Below, one piece after another: positions 38,676 to 51,155 of a DNA stretch of 64,000 nt. Every line of letters starts with the position of its first letter. Position 1 is the first letter of the stretch. The DNA comes from Methanocaldococcus vulcanius M7 (lineage in GTDB: Archaea; AGJL01; Methanococci; Methanococcales; Methanocaldococcaceae). The notes below the pieces were generated by a model that saw nothing but the letters and a program-made list of their open reading frames with translations, made no database searches and was not told where the DNA came from. Location: assembly GCF_000024625.1 (NCBI RefSeq), contig NC_013407.1, positions 372,001 to 436,000 of the forward strand. Direction: 5' to 3'. Made by a program: the position numbers and the translations under genes.

Positions 38676-39407
38676 TCATTCTTTGGTGTTATATTTATCG
38701 TCCCTATTTTTTCGTCTTAATTCTGTATATACGAATATTAATATGACGATACACAGGAGTGTTAACCAGAATACCATATATCCATGAACTGGGAGTTTTG
38801 GTAAAGGTAGTGGGGAAAACTCAGCATTTATAATTAATAGAGTATTTTTTGGAATTTGAAAGTCATTCCCATCTGGATTTTGATACGTTAAATGATAGGG
38901 GGAGATGAACTCAATATGAAAGTGTCTTATGGTGAGATCTCCACCTACAGGAATCGATACGGTTTTAAATAGGATTCCATCGTCAACAATATCAGCATCG
39001 TATTCAATTATTAAGGTTATATTTTTACCTCCTTCAATAGGATCCCAAATCTGATAAGTTATAACAGAATAGTTTTCCTTATAAGAGACATTTATATCAA
39101 GTGGATATTTTTTTCCATTTAATATATAATATCCCTTTAAATTTTCAATTTTTATTGGCTTTTTTTCTTTTGTAAATGGAATCGGGATAAAAAATATTCT
39201 TTTTGATTCTTCTTTTTGTAATCTCAATTCTGCAAATCCTGGGATTAAAGGATACTTCACAAGGTTTTTTATTGTAATAACCTCAGTAATGTGGGCAGGA
39301 TTTTTTGTTAGGTCAACTGTCATATTGTAATTTGAAATTTCTTCAACATCTGCAAAGATTGGGCTTATTAGAGAAAAAAATATAAGAAAAATTGCAATTT
39401 TTTTCAT
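38676..39407 (-). CDS. Exported membrane-anchored protein, unknown function
   Basis: About 243 aa. The signal peptide is KKIAIFLIFFSLISPIFA. A beta-rich outer domain begins YNMTVDLTKNPAHITEVIT. One C-terminal helix (MVFWLTLLCIVILIFVYTEL, about 212-231) is followed by a basic tail. The outer domain has the look of a conserved archaeal surface-domain (I cannot name it). GGGGGAT precedes two adjacent ATGs; the second fits the spacing better. It lies about 110 nt upstream of the giant surface gene on the same strand. Confidence 0.7.
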   Translation of the reverse strand: MKKIAIFLIFFSLISPIFADVEEISNYNMTVDLTKNPAHITEVITIKNLVKYPLIPGFAELRLQKEESKRIFFIPIPFTKEKKPIKIENLKGYYILNGKKYPLDINVSYKENYSVITYQIWDPIEGGKNITLIIEYDADIVDDGILFKTVSIPVGGDLTIRHFHIEFISPYHLTYQNPDGNDFQIPKNTLLIINAEFSPLPLPKLPVHGYMVFWLTLLCIVILIFVYTELRRKNRDDKYNTKE

Positions 39408-39540
39408 CATATCCCCCTAATGGTTTTTTATCACTAACGTTGGTGTCGTTTTTGATCGTAGGATGTTTTATTTTGATCATTTAAATTGGTTTGTCTATAA
39501 TGCTTTAATTAGTTTTGATTTAATAATTTAATAATATAAT

Positions 39541-42483
39541 TTAAGTTAATCTTCTTATTATTAGTGTTAGTGTTGTTAGTAGGGTTGTTAGTGCGAGTAG
39601 TGGTTCTGTGTTGTTGTTTATGTCTCCTGTGACTGTTGTAATTTTTGGGGAGGTTGTTGGTAGGAGTGAGTTTGTAGGGTCGATTCCTACGATGAATGCG
39701 TCGCTTGGGTAGAATTCTCCGGTTCCGTTTAGTTTGTAGTGTATTACTACTGTTTGGTTGTTTTGTATTTCGTTCCAGTCAGTGTAGCTTCCATCTCCGT
39801 CAGCGCCTGGGTATATGGATTTTAAAGCCCACCACATGCTTAAATTGTATCTTGGATTTGACGTTAAAACTTTGGATCCATTAGCAATCAACATGGTTGA
39901 TCGATTAACCCACTCATCCGAGACAGTAAAGTTCTTTGGAATCAAATCATAAACATACACATAATTCGGCGTCTTCTCACTACCAATATTCTCCACCACA
40001 ATATACACATCATAACTTCCATCAGCATTCGGAACAATATGCTTAGTCACCTTAACCAAATAACTACCTACTACGTAGATTTCTTCTACAATAATATAAG
40101 AACTACCCATTTGAGAAGTTTCTTGGGTTATCGAGTATCCGTCTTTTGTTATTGAAAATGAGAAATTAGCCCAAACAATTGGAACACCGTTAAATGTGAA
40201 GTTGAATGTTGGGGAGTTCCAAACATCTCCTGCTGAGATAATCACATTAGGTTGTAGGGAATAGTTGCTTCCATTTATTAATATCGATGTGTTGAATGGA
40301 TCATAACATAGATCATAGGCAGATTTGTTAACTGCCCAAATTTTGAAACCTGTTATATTAAAGGAATACGATTTTGCAGTATTTTTAAATGAGGCGTTTT
40401 CAGTCCATACGTTGATCTCTCCAGTAATTCCGTGAGACGTTGAAATCATACAATTACCTGATGCATAAACCCCTTCTATTGAAGTGTTTGTATGAGTTCC
40501 ATTATAATTAAAAATTATTTTTGCAAATCCAAAATCTACTTTTGTTGTGCTTCTGTTGGCATAAGTAAAGTTTCCAGAGATATTGAATATCAAATTTGCA
40601 GAGCTTTTGCTCCAATTTAAACTTATGTTGCTCCAATTTAGAGCGGTTGGAATTGAAGTGTTATAATCTTTTTTGAAGTAGTCACCATCAAAGGTGTAAA
40701 CACTCCCCACACTTGGTTTTGTGGATGTTATTTTAAGATAACTCCAATTTTTATTCCCATAAAAGTTAAAGTTTTTTGAATCAACTTCTAAATCATCAAC
40801 GTAGTAGATATACCCTCCATGAACAACTACTCTATCAAATTTGTTATAGGTTGTATCAACTGTCGAGACAGTAGCAGCTAATGTGCCGTTTTGGTAGTAT
40901 GTTGAAAACGTTATCGTTCCGTTTGAATATATCTTTAATTCAAAGTAATACCACTGATCTTCTGGAGGATTCCAAAGGACTTCTTGACTTATTTCAGTAG
41001 GGTTTCCATTGGTTCTTCTGTCAATTGATATATAGTTTGAATAGTGGTTAACTTCAAAGGAATAACCATTAAAATTACTATCTTCTAAACCAATTCTATC
41101 TATTGGTCCTCCACCCCAATTGCTTGGTCTATAAATCCACCCTTTAACAATAACATCTCTCCCAATAACAGCAGGAAGCTTTTTATATCCTCCATTAGGG
41201 TCGTAATTTAAATATTTCTCTAATGAATAGTTTCCAGAATGGGAAACAGTAGATGACTGTTTAACTGCCCCTTTGGAATAGTTCATCCAACCTGTCCAAT
41301 TTTCAAAGTTATCATAAAACTGTCCATTGCTTAAATACTTTACAATATTGATATTAACGTTTGTTCCGTTCGGAATGATATTTTTGTTCAAGTAAACAGT
41401 CAAATTTACACTCCAATTTGATAATCTATTTGCGGGAATCTTGTTTTGATATGTTTCATTTATTAGAACTGGAATAACATCAGAAGCAGATATATCATAT
41501 GCTAACTCTACATAACTGTTGTTTGGAAGAACTGGAATAAACACATAGGTGTTTGCTTGTGGTAAGTTTGTATATGCAGGGGCTGAACTCTTGATAAAAA
41601 CTCCTTTTGGAGTTCCGTTGTAAATAACTCTTAAACCACTTGCATTATTTGTTAAGTTAATAGCAATCCAGACATTGTTTAACGTATCCTCAATATATGG
41701 GGCAGTGTTTTTAATTATAAAATGCCCAGTTAAGCTTGGATTATAGTTAGTTTTTCCAGATCCGTCAACTGTGGCGTTTATATTATACTCTTCTAAATAT
41801 TCAACTTTCAAAGGATGTAAATATTCAACTTCTAAATCATCAACATAGTAGATATACCCTCCATGAATAACTACTCTATCAAATTTGTTATAGGTTGTAT
41901 CAACTGTCGAGACGGTAGCTTCCAGGGCACCGCTTGCATTGTAAACTTCTAATCTTAATGTTCCATTTGACAATACATAGAATTTGAAATAATACCACTG
42001 ATTTTCAGGAGGATCCCAATTTGCAAGTGCTAAGGTAGAAACTGTTATTCCCCCAACTCTCTTTTCTATTGCAATTTTATTGTAATCGTGCTCAATCCTT
42101 ATTGAATAACCATCAAAATTGCTGTCTTCGATTCCAATTCGGTCCCATCGTCCACCAGTGTAGGGATAAACTCTATAAATCCATCCGCTGACAACGATGT
42201 CTCTACCTACGGGGTTGGAGAGATTTTTATATCCACCACTTGGATCGTTGTTTGATGTGGAATTTCCATATTTTTCTAAGGAATAGTTTCCGGAGTGAGA
42301 AACAGTGGATGATTGTTCAACAATACCATACGAATAATTTGCCCAACCTGTCCAATTCTCAAAATTGTCATAAAATACTGTTATATTATCAGCAGAAACA
42401 TTACTTATCATTAAGAGAAACATTATTAAAACTAAACATAAAGCAATACTCAAATTTACAGATTTAAAATTTACCTCTGCCAT
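39541..42483 (-). CDS. Surface protein with duplicated jellyroll domains
   Basis: 980 aa. After a signal peptide (SIALCLVLIMFLLMISNVSA) come two related LamG-like units, about 33-220 and 390-570, each starting YDNFENWTGW and ending YIYYVDDLEV. Beta-sandwich parts follow, then a DUF11-like domain near 790-860 (LVKVTKHIVPNADGSYDVYI). The C-terminus is GDINNNTEPLLALTTLLTTL plus LTLIIRRLT, a hydrophobic helix ending in arginines. The last ~190 residues are nearly identical to the next gene upstream. GGTGATTCATAG precedes the ATG. It is an S-layer-associated or sheath protein by style. Confidence 0.75.
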   Translation of the reverse strand: MAEVNFKSVNLSIALCLVLIMFLLMISNVSADNITVFYDNFENWTGWANYSYGIVEQSSTVSHSGNYSLEKYGNSTSNNDPSGGYKNLSNPVGRDIVVSGWIYRVYPYTGGRWDRIGIEDSNFDGYSIRIEHDYNKIAIEKRVGGITVSTLALANWDPPENQWYYFKFYVLSNGTLRLEVYNASGALEATVSTVDTTYNKFDRVVIHGGYIYYVDDLEVEYLHPLKVEYLEEYNINATVDGSGKTNYNPSLTGHFIIKNTAPYIEDTLNNVWIAINLTNNASGLRVIYNGTPKGVFIKSSAPAYTNLPQANTYVFIPVLPNNSYVELAYDISASDVIPVLINETYQNKIPANRLSNWSVNLTVYLNKNIIPNGTNVNINIVKYLSNGQFYDNFENWTGWMNYSKGAVKQSSTVSHSGNYSLEKYLNYDPNGGYKKLPAVIGRDVIVKGWIYRPSNWGGGPIDRIGLEDSNFNGYSFEVNHYSNYISIDRRTNGNPTEISQEVLWNPPEDQWYYFELKIYSNGTITFSTYYQNGTLAATVSTVDTTYNKFDRVVVHGGYIYYVDDLEVDSKNFNFYGNKNWSYLKITSTKPSVGSVYTFDGDYFKKDYNTSIPTALNWSNISLNWSKSSANLIFNISGNFTYANRSTTKVDFGFAKIIFNYNGTHTNTSIEGVYASGNCMISTSHGITGEINVWTENASFKNTAKSYSFNITGFKIWAVNKSAYDLCYDPFNTSILINGSNYSLQPNVIISAGDVWNSPTFNFTFNGVPIVWANFSFSITKDGYSITQETSQMGSSYIIVEEIYVVGSYLVKVTKHIVPNADGSYDVYIVVENIGSEKTPNYVYVYDLIPKNFTVSDEWVNRSTMLIANGSKVLTSNPRYNLSMWWALKSIYPGADGDGSYTDWNEIQNNQTVVIHYKLNGTGEFYPSDAFIVGIDPTNSLLPTTSPKITTVTGDINNNTEPLLALTTLLTTLTLIIRRLT
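39551..40126 (-). repeat. 576-bp shared C-terminal coding segment, copy A
   Basis: Nearly identical to 42607-43182 at constant offset 3056. I count only a handful of single-base differences, plus a small cluster of silent changes near 40068-40088. Confidence 0.9.
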
Positions 42484-42590
42484 CTATGAATCACCTTCTA
42501 TGAAGAAATATTATCAAAAACAAATATAAAGTGAGAATTTTGAAAAATAAAAAAATAAGAAATTACAAAGGACTCTCTAACTGTTTAGAT

Positions 42591-44417
42591 TTAGTTGTTC
42601 ATGGCCCTTCTTATTATTAGTGTTAGTGTTGTTAGTAGGGTTGTTAGTGCGAGTAGTGGTTCTGTGTTGTTGTTTATGTCTCCTGTGACTGTTGTGATTT
42701 TTGGGGAGGTTGTTGGTAGGAGTGAGTTTGTAGGGTCGATTCCTACGATGAATGCGTCGCTTGGGTAGAATTCTCCGGTTCCGTTTAGTTTGTAGTGTAT
42801 TACTACTGTTTGGTTGTTTTGTATTTCGTTCCAGTCAGTGTAGCTTCCATCTCCGTCAGCGCCTGGGTATATGGATTTTAAAGCCCACCACATGCTTAAA
42901 TTATATCTTGGATTTGACGTTAAAACTTTGGATCCATTAGCAATCAACATGGTTGATCGATTAACCCACTCATCCGAGACAGTAAAGTTCTTTGGAATCA
43001 AATCATAAACATACACATAATTCGGCGTCTTCTCACTACCAATATTCTCCACCACAATATACACATCATAACTTCCATCAGCATTCGGAACAATATGCTT
43101 AGTCACCTTAACCAAATAACTACCCACAACATAAATCTCCTCCACAATAATATAAGAACTACCCATTTGAGAAGTTTCTTGGACACTTCTATTTATTAAG
43201 GTTATGTTTTGATCTGCAACTTTGAAGATACCTCCTGCCCAGATAACTGGGACTCCATCAAATGTGAAGTTAAGTTTTGGGGACTGCCAACTTTCTCCTG
43301 GAGCTATAATCTGGTTTAAAGTGGTTGAGTAGTTATATATTGGACTAAGTGAGCTTGGATCTAATACTTGTATGTATTGAGTTCCGTTGTATGCTTTTAT
43401 AGAGACGTTTGTTAAGTTGAAGTAGTATTCTGATGCAGTATTTGAAACATTTGCACTTGTTTGCCATATTTCATACTTACCGCTTGATGCGTTTAAGAAT
43501 GGCCCTTCTTTGGTTGCACTTGCTCCGCAGTATCCGGTTGCATAAACTCCTTCAACTTTTGTTCCAGATCTTGTTCCATTAAATTCAAAGAAGATTACTG
43601 CAAAACCATATTTTTCTAATGTTGCGGTTCTATTTGCATAAGTGTTATTTCCAGTTATGTTAATTGAAATACTTGCGTTTTGAGTTGAGTTTAATATATT
43701 GCCTGTCCAAAGTAATGAATCGTTTGCATTTCCAGTAAAGTATGGGCCGTTATATGTTATAACGTTTCCTTGGTTTACTGTAAAGCCAGTTATGTTCAAA
43801 AGATTCCACGTATTGCTTCCGTAGTTGTTTGAGTCATTACTTAGATACTTTGCCATGCTAACTAAAACAGGCGTATTTGTTGAAGGTAGAGCTGAAATAT
43901 TTCTACTTATATTTATATAAACAACCCAGTTAGACGGTTTTCTTGAAGGTATTTTATTTGTGCTGTATGCTTCGCTAACTATTATTGGAATTCCTGTTAT
44001 TGATTTGTTTATGCTAAAATTGATTATTACATAACTGTTGTTTGGAAGAACTGGAATGTGTATGTAGGTGTTTGCTTGTGGTAAGTTTGTATATGTAGGA
44101 GCTGAACTCTCAATAAAGACAGGTTTTGGTGTGTTGTTTACTTGAACTGCTGGGGCGGTTGTGTTGTTAGAGATGTTAACTGCCACCCAAACATCTGAGA
44201 GTGTATCATTTATTGTTTTTCCAGTGTTGTTGATAATAATATATCCGGTTATTGAGTTTATTGTTGAATTTACAGTTCCATCTCCAAGAGTCTTTCCAGT
44301 TATGTTATATTTTTCATAGTATGATACATATAGGGGGCCGTTTTCTCCGTAAGCAGAAATTGCCCCGAGAAATAGAAACATAGATAAAATTGAAATTAAT
44401 AGTATGCTTTTTTTCAT
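42591..44417 (-). CDS. Surface protein, paralogue of the 980-aa neighbour
   Basis: 608 aa with a signal peptide (SILLISILSMFLFLGAISA) and a beta-rich body with many N-x-S/T sites. It has the same C-terminal DUF11-like domain and anchor-like tail (LTTLLTTLTLIIRR) as the gene at 39541. It lacks the two jellyroll units of the larger paralogue but shares its N-terminal phrase SSAPTYTNLPQANTY. GGTGAAGAT precedes the ATG. It is the first gene of the surface cluster, with a long upstream control region holding a 17-bp palindrome. Confidence 0.75.
   Translation of the reverse strand: MKKSILLISILSMFLFLGAISAYGENGPLYVSYYEKYNITGKTLGDGTVNSTINSITGYIIINNTGKTINDTLSDVWVAVNISNNTTAPAVQVNNTPKPVFIESSAPTYTNLPQANTYIHIPVLPNNSYVIINFSINKSITGIPIIVSEAYSTNKIPSRKPSNWVVYINISRNISALPSTNTPVLVSMAKYLSNDSNNYGSNTWNLLNITGFTVNQGNVITYNGPYFTGNANDSLLWTGNILNSTQNASISINITGNNTYANRTATLEKYGFAVIFFEFNGTRSGTKVEGVYATGYCGASATKEGPFLNASSGKYEIWQTSANVSNTASEYYFNLTNVSIKAYNGTQYIQVLDPSSLSPIYNYSTTLNQIIAPGESWQSPKLNFTFDGVPVIWAGGIFKVADQNITLINRSVQETSQMGSSYIIVEEIYVVGSYLVKVTKHIVPNADGSYDVYIVVENIGSEKTPNYVYVYDLIPKNFTVSDEWVNRSTMLIANGSKVLTSNPRYNLSMWWALKSIYPGADGDGSYTDWNEIQNNQTVVIHYKLNGTGEFYPSDAFIVGIDPTNSLLPTTSPKITTVTGDINNNTEPLLALTTLLTTLTLIIRRAMNN
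42607..43182 (-). repeat. 576-bp shared C-terminal coding segment, copy B
   Basis: Partner of 39551-40126. The tract ends in both copies at the TTTCTTGG shared before unrelated sequence. Confidence 0.9.
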
Positions 44418-44724
44418 ATCTTCACCTCTAAGCTGGTTGTGTATTTGTGGGGGAGGGGTGGTCTTTACATTAGTTTATTATACGATTGATAATATATATA
44501 GATTATAGAACATTTTTTAGACATGGGTTTTTAAATTGGTTTAATAAAATAGGTAATTTACCTATATGGTTATCAAATACTAACAACCAATATATAAACT
44601 TTTCGATATTAAGGTTATCAATACCCAATAAGATAAGTTAGTAATCGGATAATAGGGTGTAATATTACTTGATTATTAAAAAAAGAGAAAATATTTTAAA
44701 AAGTAGTAAAAATTTTATAAATTG
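44418..44724. other. Intergenic control region upstream of the surface gene
   Basis: No gene seen. It contains a minus-strand TATA-like CTATATATATTATC at about 44489-44502 for the surface gene and the palindrome listed separately. There are two direct GGTTATCAA repeats (44568-44576 and 44613-44621). TTTAAAAAG/T-rich stretches near 44690-44724 may end pyrG transcription. Confidence 0.6.
44549..44565. promoter_or_regulatory. Perfect 17-bp palindrome (candidate operator)
   Basis: ATAGGTAA-T-TTACCTAT reads the same on both strands around one central base. It lies about 47 bp upstream of the presumed TATA box of the surface gene at 44417, where archaeal activators or repressors can bind. Confidence 0.55.
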
Positions 44725-47480
<2,756 letters not shown>

Positions 47481-47747
47481 TAAATCACCAAAAAATTGTT
47501 AGTTTGGGATGTTATTTTAATGCTCAAACTATTTAATGTCTGACAGTTTAATAAAATTGTGGACATGTATTTAAATAATCGACTAATTGATAATATGAAA
47601 TTGATAATATGAATATGAATAAGCAATACACCTAACTAATAAAACCATTAATATTTAATAATATTTATCAAATAAAAATGATCAATCAAAAGAATATCCT
47701 AATAAAAATTAATAATTAAAACAAAAATATAAAATATAAAACAAGCA

Positions 47748-48341
47748 TTATTTTTTAATCTCCATTAAAACATTATAAAACCTATTAAGTGTCTTTCTTA
47801 AAACTCTTAATCCTTCTTCATCCTCCTCAACTCCTCTCTGTCCCTTATCCTTGGACCAAAATGTAGCTCCTAAATTAGCTCCAAAAGAACCTCCTCCCAC
47901 AGGAATCATTTCATTTATAATATAAAAATCATGAATCGTTCTTAAAGCAATTTCTTGCCCTCCATTTCTATCTCCTCCAATAGCAATGGCCATTCCAACT
48001 TTTCCTTGCAATATTTTTGGATCTTTTGCCAGTATAGCCCTACATCTATCCATCAATGTCTTTAACTGCCCTGTTATATTTCCCTGATAGACGGGAGTGC
48101 CAATTATAACTCCATCAGCCCAGATAAGATTTTCATAAACCTCTTCCATATCGTCCTTATGTATGCATCCTTCTTTCTTCTTTACGCAGTAATCACAGTG
48201 TAAGCAGAAGTTTATCTTCTTTTTGCTAACTGAAAAGTATCTTACCTCTACCCCTTTCTCTTTCAAATAATTTAAAGCATAATTTACTGCAAAATGAGTC
48301 CCTTGCAATCTTGGACTTCCGCTAATCCCAAAAATTTTCAT
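47748..48341 (-). CDS. Iron-sulfur flavoprotein (Isf family)
   Basis: 197-aa flavodoxin-like protein with FMN and an unusual compact cluster motif CLHCDYCVKKKEGC near residues 46-59 that ligates a [4Fe-4S]. The FMN loop is FGISGSPRLQGTH at the start. Archaeal Isf proteins accept electrons from ferredoxin and reduce O2 or H2O2. GGTGAAATT precedes the ATG. It is the first of a run of oxygen-defence genes on this strand, which fits that role. Confidence 0.9.
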   Translation of the reverse strand: MKIFGISGSPRLQGTHFAVNYALNYLKEKGVEVRYFSVSKKKINFCLHCDYCVKKKEGCIHKDDMEEVYENLIWADGVIIGTPVYQGNITGQLKTLMDRCRAILAKDPKILQGKVGMAIAIGGDRNGGQEIALRTIHDFYIINEMIPVGGGSFGANLGATFWSKDKGQRGVEEDEEGLRVLRKTLNRFYNVLMEIKK

Positions 48342-48509
48342 AATTTCACCATTATAAATTTAAACTGTTTATCTTATCTCCCTATAAAAAATAAAAATAA
48401 ATTTAAAAAGAAATATTTCATTAAATTTCATTTTTTCTATCTTTTTTATATATCTCTTTATATAAACACAATTAAGCAAAATTAAAAATAAAATAAATAA
48501 TGAAAATTA

Positions 48510-49682
48510 TTAAAAGTCAATATCTGCTAATCTTTTACCAAATTCGCAACACTTTTTAAGATCTTCCTCTTTTGGAGCAAATCTTACTGTTAAACATTCA
48601 TCCTCAACTACCTTAAAGCCCAAATTTTCAAATATATTTTTAATTTTTTCAGTTGCACACTCCATCCAACCGTAAGAGCCAAAAGCAACGCCGATCTTGT
48701 CGAGTGGTCTAATACAATCCATATATGCAAGGAATTTACCAACTTCTGGGTAGATATTTCTATTTACAGTAGGTGAGCCAATTAAAACATACTTTGCATC
48801 TAAAATTTCAGTCATTATTCTACTTAGAGAGGTTTCAGAAATTCTATAAATTTTTACTTCAACCCCTTTCTCCATCAATCCCTCAGCAATTGCATGAGCC
48901 ATCTTTTTGGTTGAGTTATACATTGTGTCATAAACGATAACTGCCTTGTTTTTTGTTTTATTCGTTGCCCAGTTGTTGTATTTTTCAATAATCTCGTTTA
49001 TATATTCTTTCCAAATTACACCATGAGAAGGGCATATAAGATCAATATCTAAGCTTTTAACGGCTTTTATTGCATCAGGAATAAGCATTTTGTAAGGCAT
49101 TAGTATGTTAGCAAAGTAATCCTTTGCATGTTCAAAAATTTCCTCTCCTATCTCGTAATCAAATCTCTCAGAACTTGCAAGATGTTGTCCAAATGCATCG
49201 TTTGAGAATAGTATCTTGTCCTCTTCACAGTAAGTTAGCATATTATCTGGCCAGTGGAGCATTGGAGTTCTTATGAACTTTAAAGTTCTGTCTCCTATGC
49301 TTATCTCATCTCCAGTATCTACAATAACAAAATCCCAATCTTTCGTATCATAGTAGAGAGATAAATGTTCTTTTCCCTTTTCGTTAGTTATTATGGTGGC
49401 ACTACTGATCTCAACCAATTTATCAACACAACCGCTGTGATCTTTTTCTACGTGATTAACTACAATATAATCGAGGTCTTTGGGATCTATGAGTTTTGAT
49501 ATGCCATAAATAAGTTCATTGAACATGTAATCCTTTGCAGTATCTATTAAAACATTCTTCTTATCTTTTATCAAATAAGAATTATAGGTTGATCCGTAAG
49601 GAGTTCCATAACCATGAAAATCCCTAATTTCCCAATCAATCACTCCAACCCAGTATATTCCATTTTTTATTTCTAATACCAT
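48510..49682 (-). CDS. fprA: F420H2 oxidase (A-type flavoprotein), copy 1
   Basis: Reduces O2 to water with F420H2 using a di-iron beta-lactamase-like domain and an FMN flavodoxin domain. The di-iron motif is NHVEKDHSG near residue 80, with further ligands in LHWPDNM and CPSHGVIW. The flavodoxin part starts [16 protein letters not shown] near 252. The ATG at 49682 lies behind GGTGATC and gives MVLEIKNGIYWVG; the GTG at 49691 lies in that site. A second paralogue lies at 58148. Confidence 0.93.
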   Translation of the reverse strand: MVLEIKNGIYWVGVIDWEIRDFHGYGTPYGSTYNSYLIKDKKNVLIDTAKDYMFNELIYGISKLIDPKDLDYIVVNHVEKDHSGCVDKLVEISSATIITNEKGKEHLSLYYDTKDWDFVIVDTGDEISIGDRTLKFIRTPMLHWPDNMLTYCEEDKILFSNDAFGQHLASSERFDYEIGEEIFEHAKDYFANILMPYKMLIPDAIKAVKSLDIDLICPSHGVIWKEYINEIIEKYNNWATNKTKNKAVIVYDTMYNSTKKMAHAIAEGLMEKGVEVKIYRISETSLSRIMTEILDAKYVLIGSPTVNRNIYPEVGKFLAYMDCIRPLDKIGVAFGSYGWMECATEKIKNIFENLGFKVVEDECLTVRFAPKEEDLKKCCEFGKRLADIDF

Positions 49683-49755
49683 TAAGATCACCTTAGTAGT
49701 GGTAAATAATGTAAAAATAAATATAGATGGGATAAATATAAAAACAAATTAGTAA

Positions 49756-50106
49756 TTAAAGCTCAATTATCCTATATCCACCATCTAAATATTTCTTTAA
49801 GCTTATATGTCCAAATAAATCATTTTCTAATTTTAATTTGTCTTTAATTTCTTCTTTAACATTAAACATACTCGCACAGGCCTCACATACGACAAAATCA
49901 TCTTTTACTTTTTCAAAGTGGCTTTTTAATGGATGGTTTTCACTTAACAGATCTTTTGCCCACAAAACTGCTTCTCCTTCCAATATAATTTTTACTTCAT
50001 CTCCCTTTTCTTTTAATTCATTTGCGAATAGCAATGTATGCATCATAACGGGCATATTTGGCTGATTTTTGTGAAAGTAAGAAAATATTAAGAAGGCAAC
50101 TTTCAT
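49756..50106 (-). CDS. DsrE-family small protein
   Basis: 116 aa with a DsrE/DsrF-like fold: KVAFLIFSYFHKNQP start, then MPVMMHTLLFANELKEKGDEVKIILEGEAV. One pair of cysteines (VCEACASMFNVK) sits near residue 72-80, where DsrE proteins carry a sulfur-transfer Cys. The ATG at 50106 is favoured by GGTGGGGG. It lies between rubrerythrin and fprA, so it may handle persulfide or thiol chemistry in the same response (inference). Confidence 0.78.
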   Translation of the reverse strand: MKVAFLIFSYFHKNQPNMPVMMHTLLFANELKEKGDEVKIILEGEAVLWAKDLLSENHPLKSHFEKVKDDFVVCEACASMFNVKEEIKDKLKLENDLFGHISLKKYLDGGYRIIEL

Positions 50107-50164
50107 AAACCCCCACCTCATTTATAATTTGTATAATTTGTTTAATTGATTAAATTAATTAAAT

Positions 50165-50752
50165 TTAATATTTTTCACATTTAACTTCAAAGTATTTCTT
50201 TGGATGACTGCATGAAGGGCATTCTTCTGGTGGTTCTTCTCCTAAATAAACAAAGCCGCATTTTCTACAAACCCATTCCACTGGCGTATCTTTCTTAAAT
50301 ACAGTTCCTTCCTCAACTTCCTTTAACAGTTTTTTAAATCTCTCTTCATGATGTTTTTCAGCAACTGCTATCGCTTTCAGTCGATCTGCTATCTCTTTAA
50401 GGCCCTCTTTCTCTGCAATCTCTGCAAATTTTGGATACATCTCTTTATGTTCGAAATGCTCTCCTTCAATCGATGCTTTTAAGTTTTCAGCAGTAGTTCC
50501 TAAAACTATTGGAACTTCTATCTCATTAACTTTTATTGAGCTATCATTGATGTTATATTTCTTTTTTAGTTCAGTTATTAAGTAATAAAGCCACTTGGCA
50601 TGCTCTCTCTCATTTTCAGCAGTTAATAAAAATATCTCAGCTATCTGCTCGTATCCTTCTTGCTTTGCAATTTTTGCATAGCAAGTATATCGATTTCGTG
50701 CTAAACTCTCTCCTATATATGCCTTAATTAAATTTTTTAGGGTCTCTTTCAT
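50165..50752 (-). CDS. rbr: Rubrerythrin
   Basis: NAD(P)H- or rubredoxin-linked peroxidase. The N-terminal ferritin-like four-helix domain has the di-iron ligands E-x2-H twice (ENEREHAKWL and AEKHHEERF) plus EHFEHKEMYPKFA. The C-terminal rubredoxin domain has CRKCGFVYLGEEPPEECPSC, with all four Fe ligands. About 195 aa. The ATG at 50752 follows GTGATAAAT. Neighbouring rubredoxin (50837) and fprA genes form the electron chain. Confidence 0.95.
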   Translation of the reverse strand: MKETLKNLIKAYIGESLARNRYTCYAKIAKQEGYEQIAEIFLLTAENEREHAKWLYYLITELKKKYNINDSSIKVNEIEVPIVLGTTAENLKASIEGEHFEHKEMYPKFAEIAEKEGLKEIADRLKAIAVAEKHHEERFKKLLKEVEEGTVFKKDTPVEWVCRKCGFVYLGEEPPEECPSCSHPKKYFEVKCEKY

Positions 50753-50836
50753 ATTTATCACAAAAAGAGTTGTTAATTAAATTAAAATTAAAATATTAGA
50801 CATGTTAAATATTGAATAGCGTATTTTTATCATTTT

Positions 50837-51079
50837 TTATTCGTCAAACTCTACCCATTCGTCTAATGGCTCGAATGATTCTTTTCCTACTTTACCTCTA
50901 CAAACTGGACATATCCATGTATCTGGAAGTTCCTCAAAAGGCGTTTTTGGAGGTATGTTTTGACTTGGATCTCCTTTTAGAGGATCATAAACCCATCCGC
51001 ATACTTTGCACTTGTATTTTCTATATCTTGGTTTTTCACAACTTCCATCTAATTTGCAGGCGATCTTTAACTCTACCAT
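50837..51079 (-). CDS. Rubredoxin with an N-terminal extension
   Basis: 80 aa. The rubredoxin core has [20 protein letters not shown] and WICPVCRGK, giving the Cys4 iron site. About 25 extra residues at the N-terminus carry two additional cysteines (CKLDGSC). It is the electron donor for rubrerythrin, superoxide reductase or F420H2 oxidase. GGTGGAACT precedes the ATG. Confidence 0.95.
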   Translation of the reverse strand: MVELKIACKLDGSCEKPRYRKYKCKVCGWVYDPLKGDPSQNIPPKTPFEELPDTWICPVCRGKVGKESFEPLDEWVEFDE

Positions 51080-51155
51080 AGTTCCACCTCAAAGAATTAT
51101 GATTAATTAAAAGTATTTAAGTATTTATTGAAATATATTAATTCACTAAAAACTT

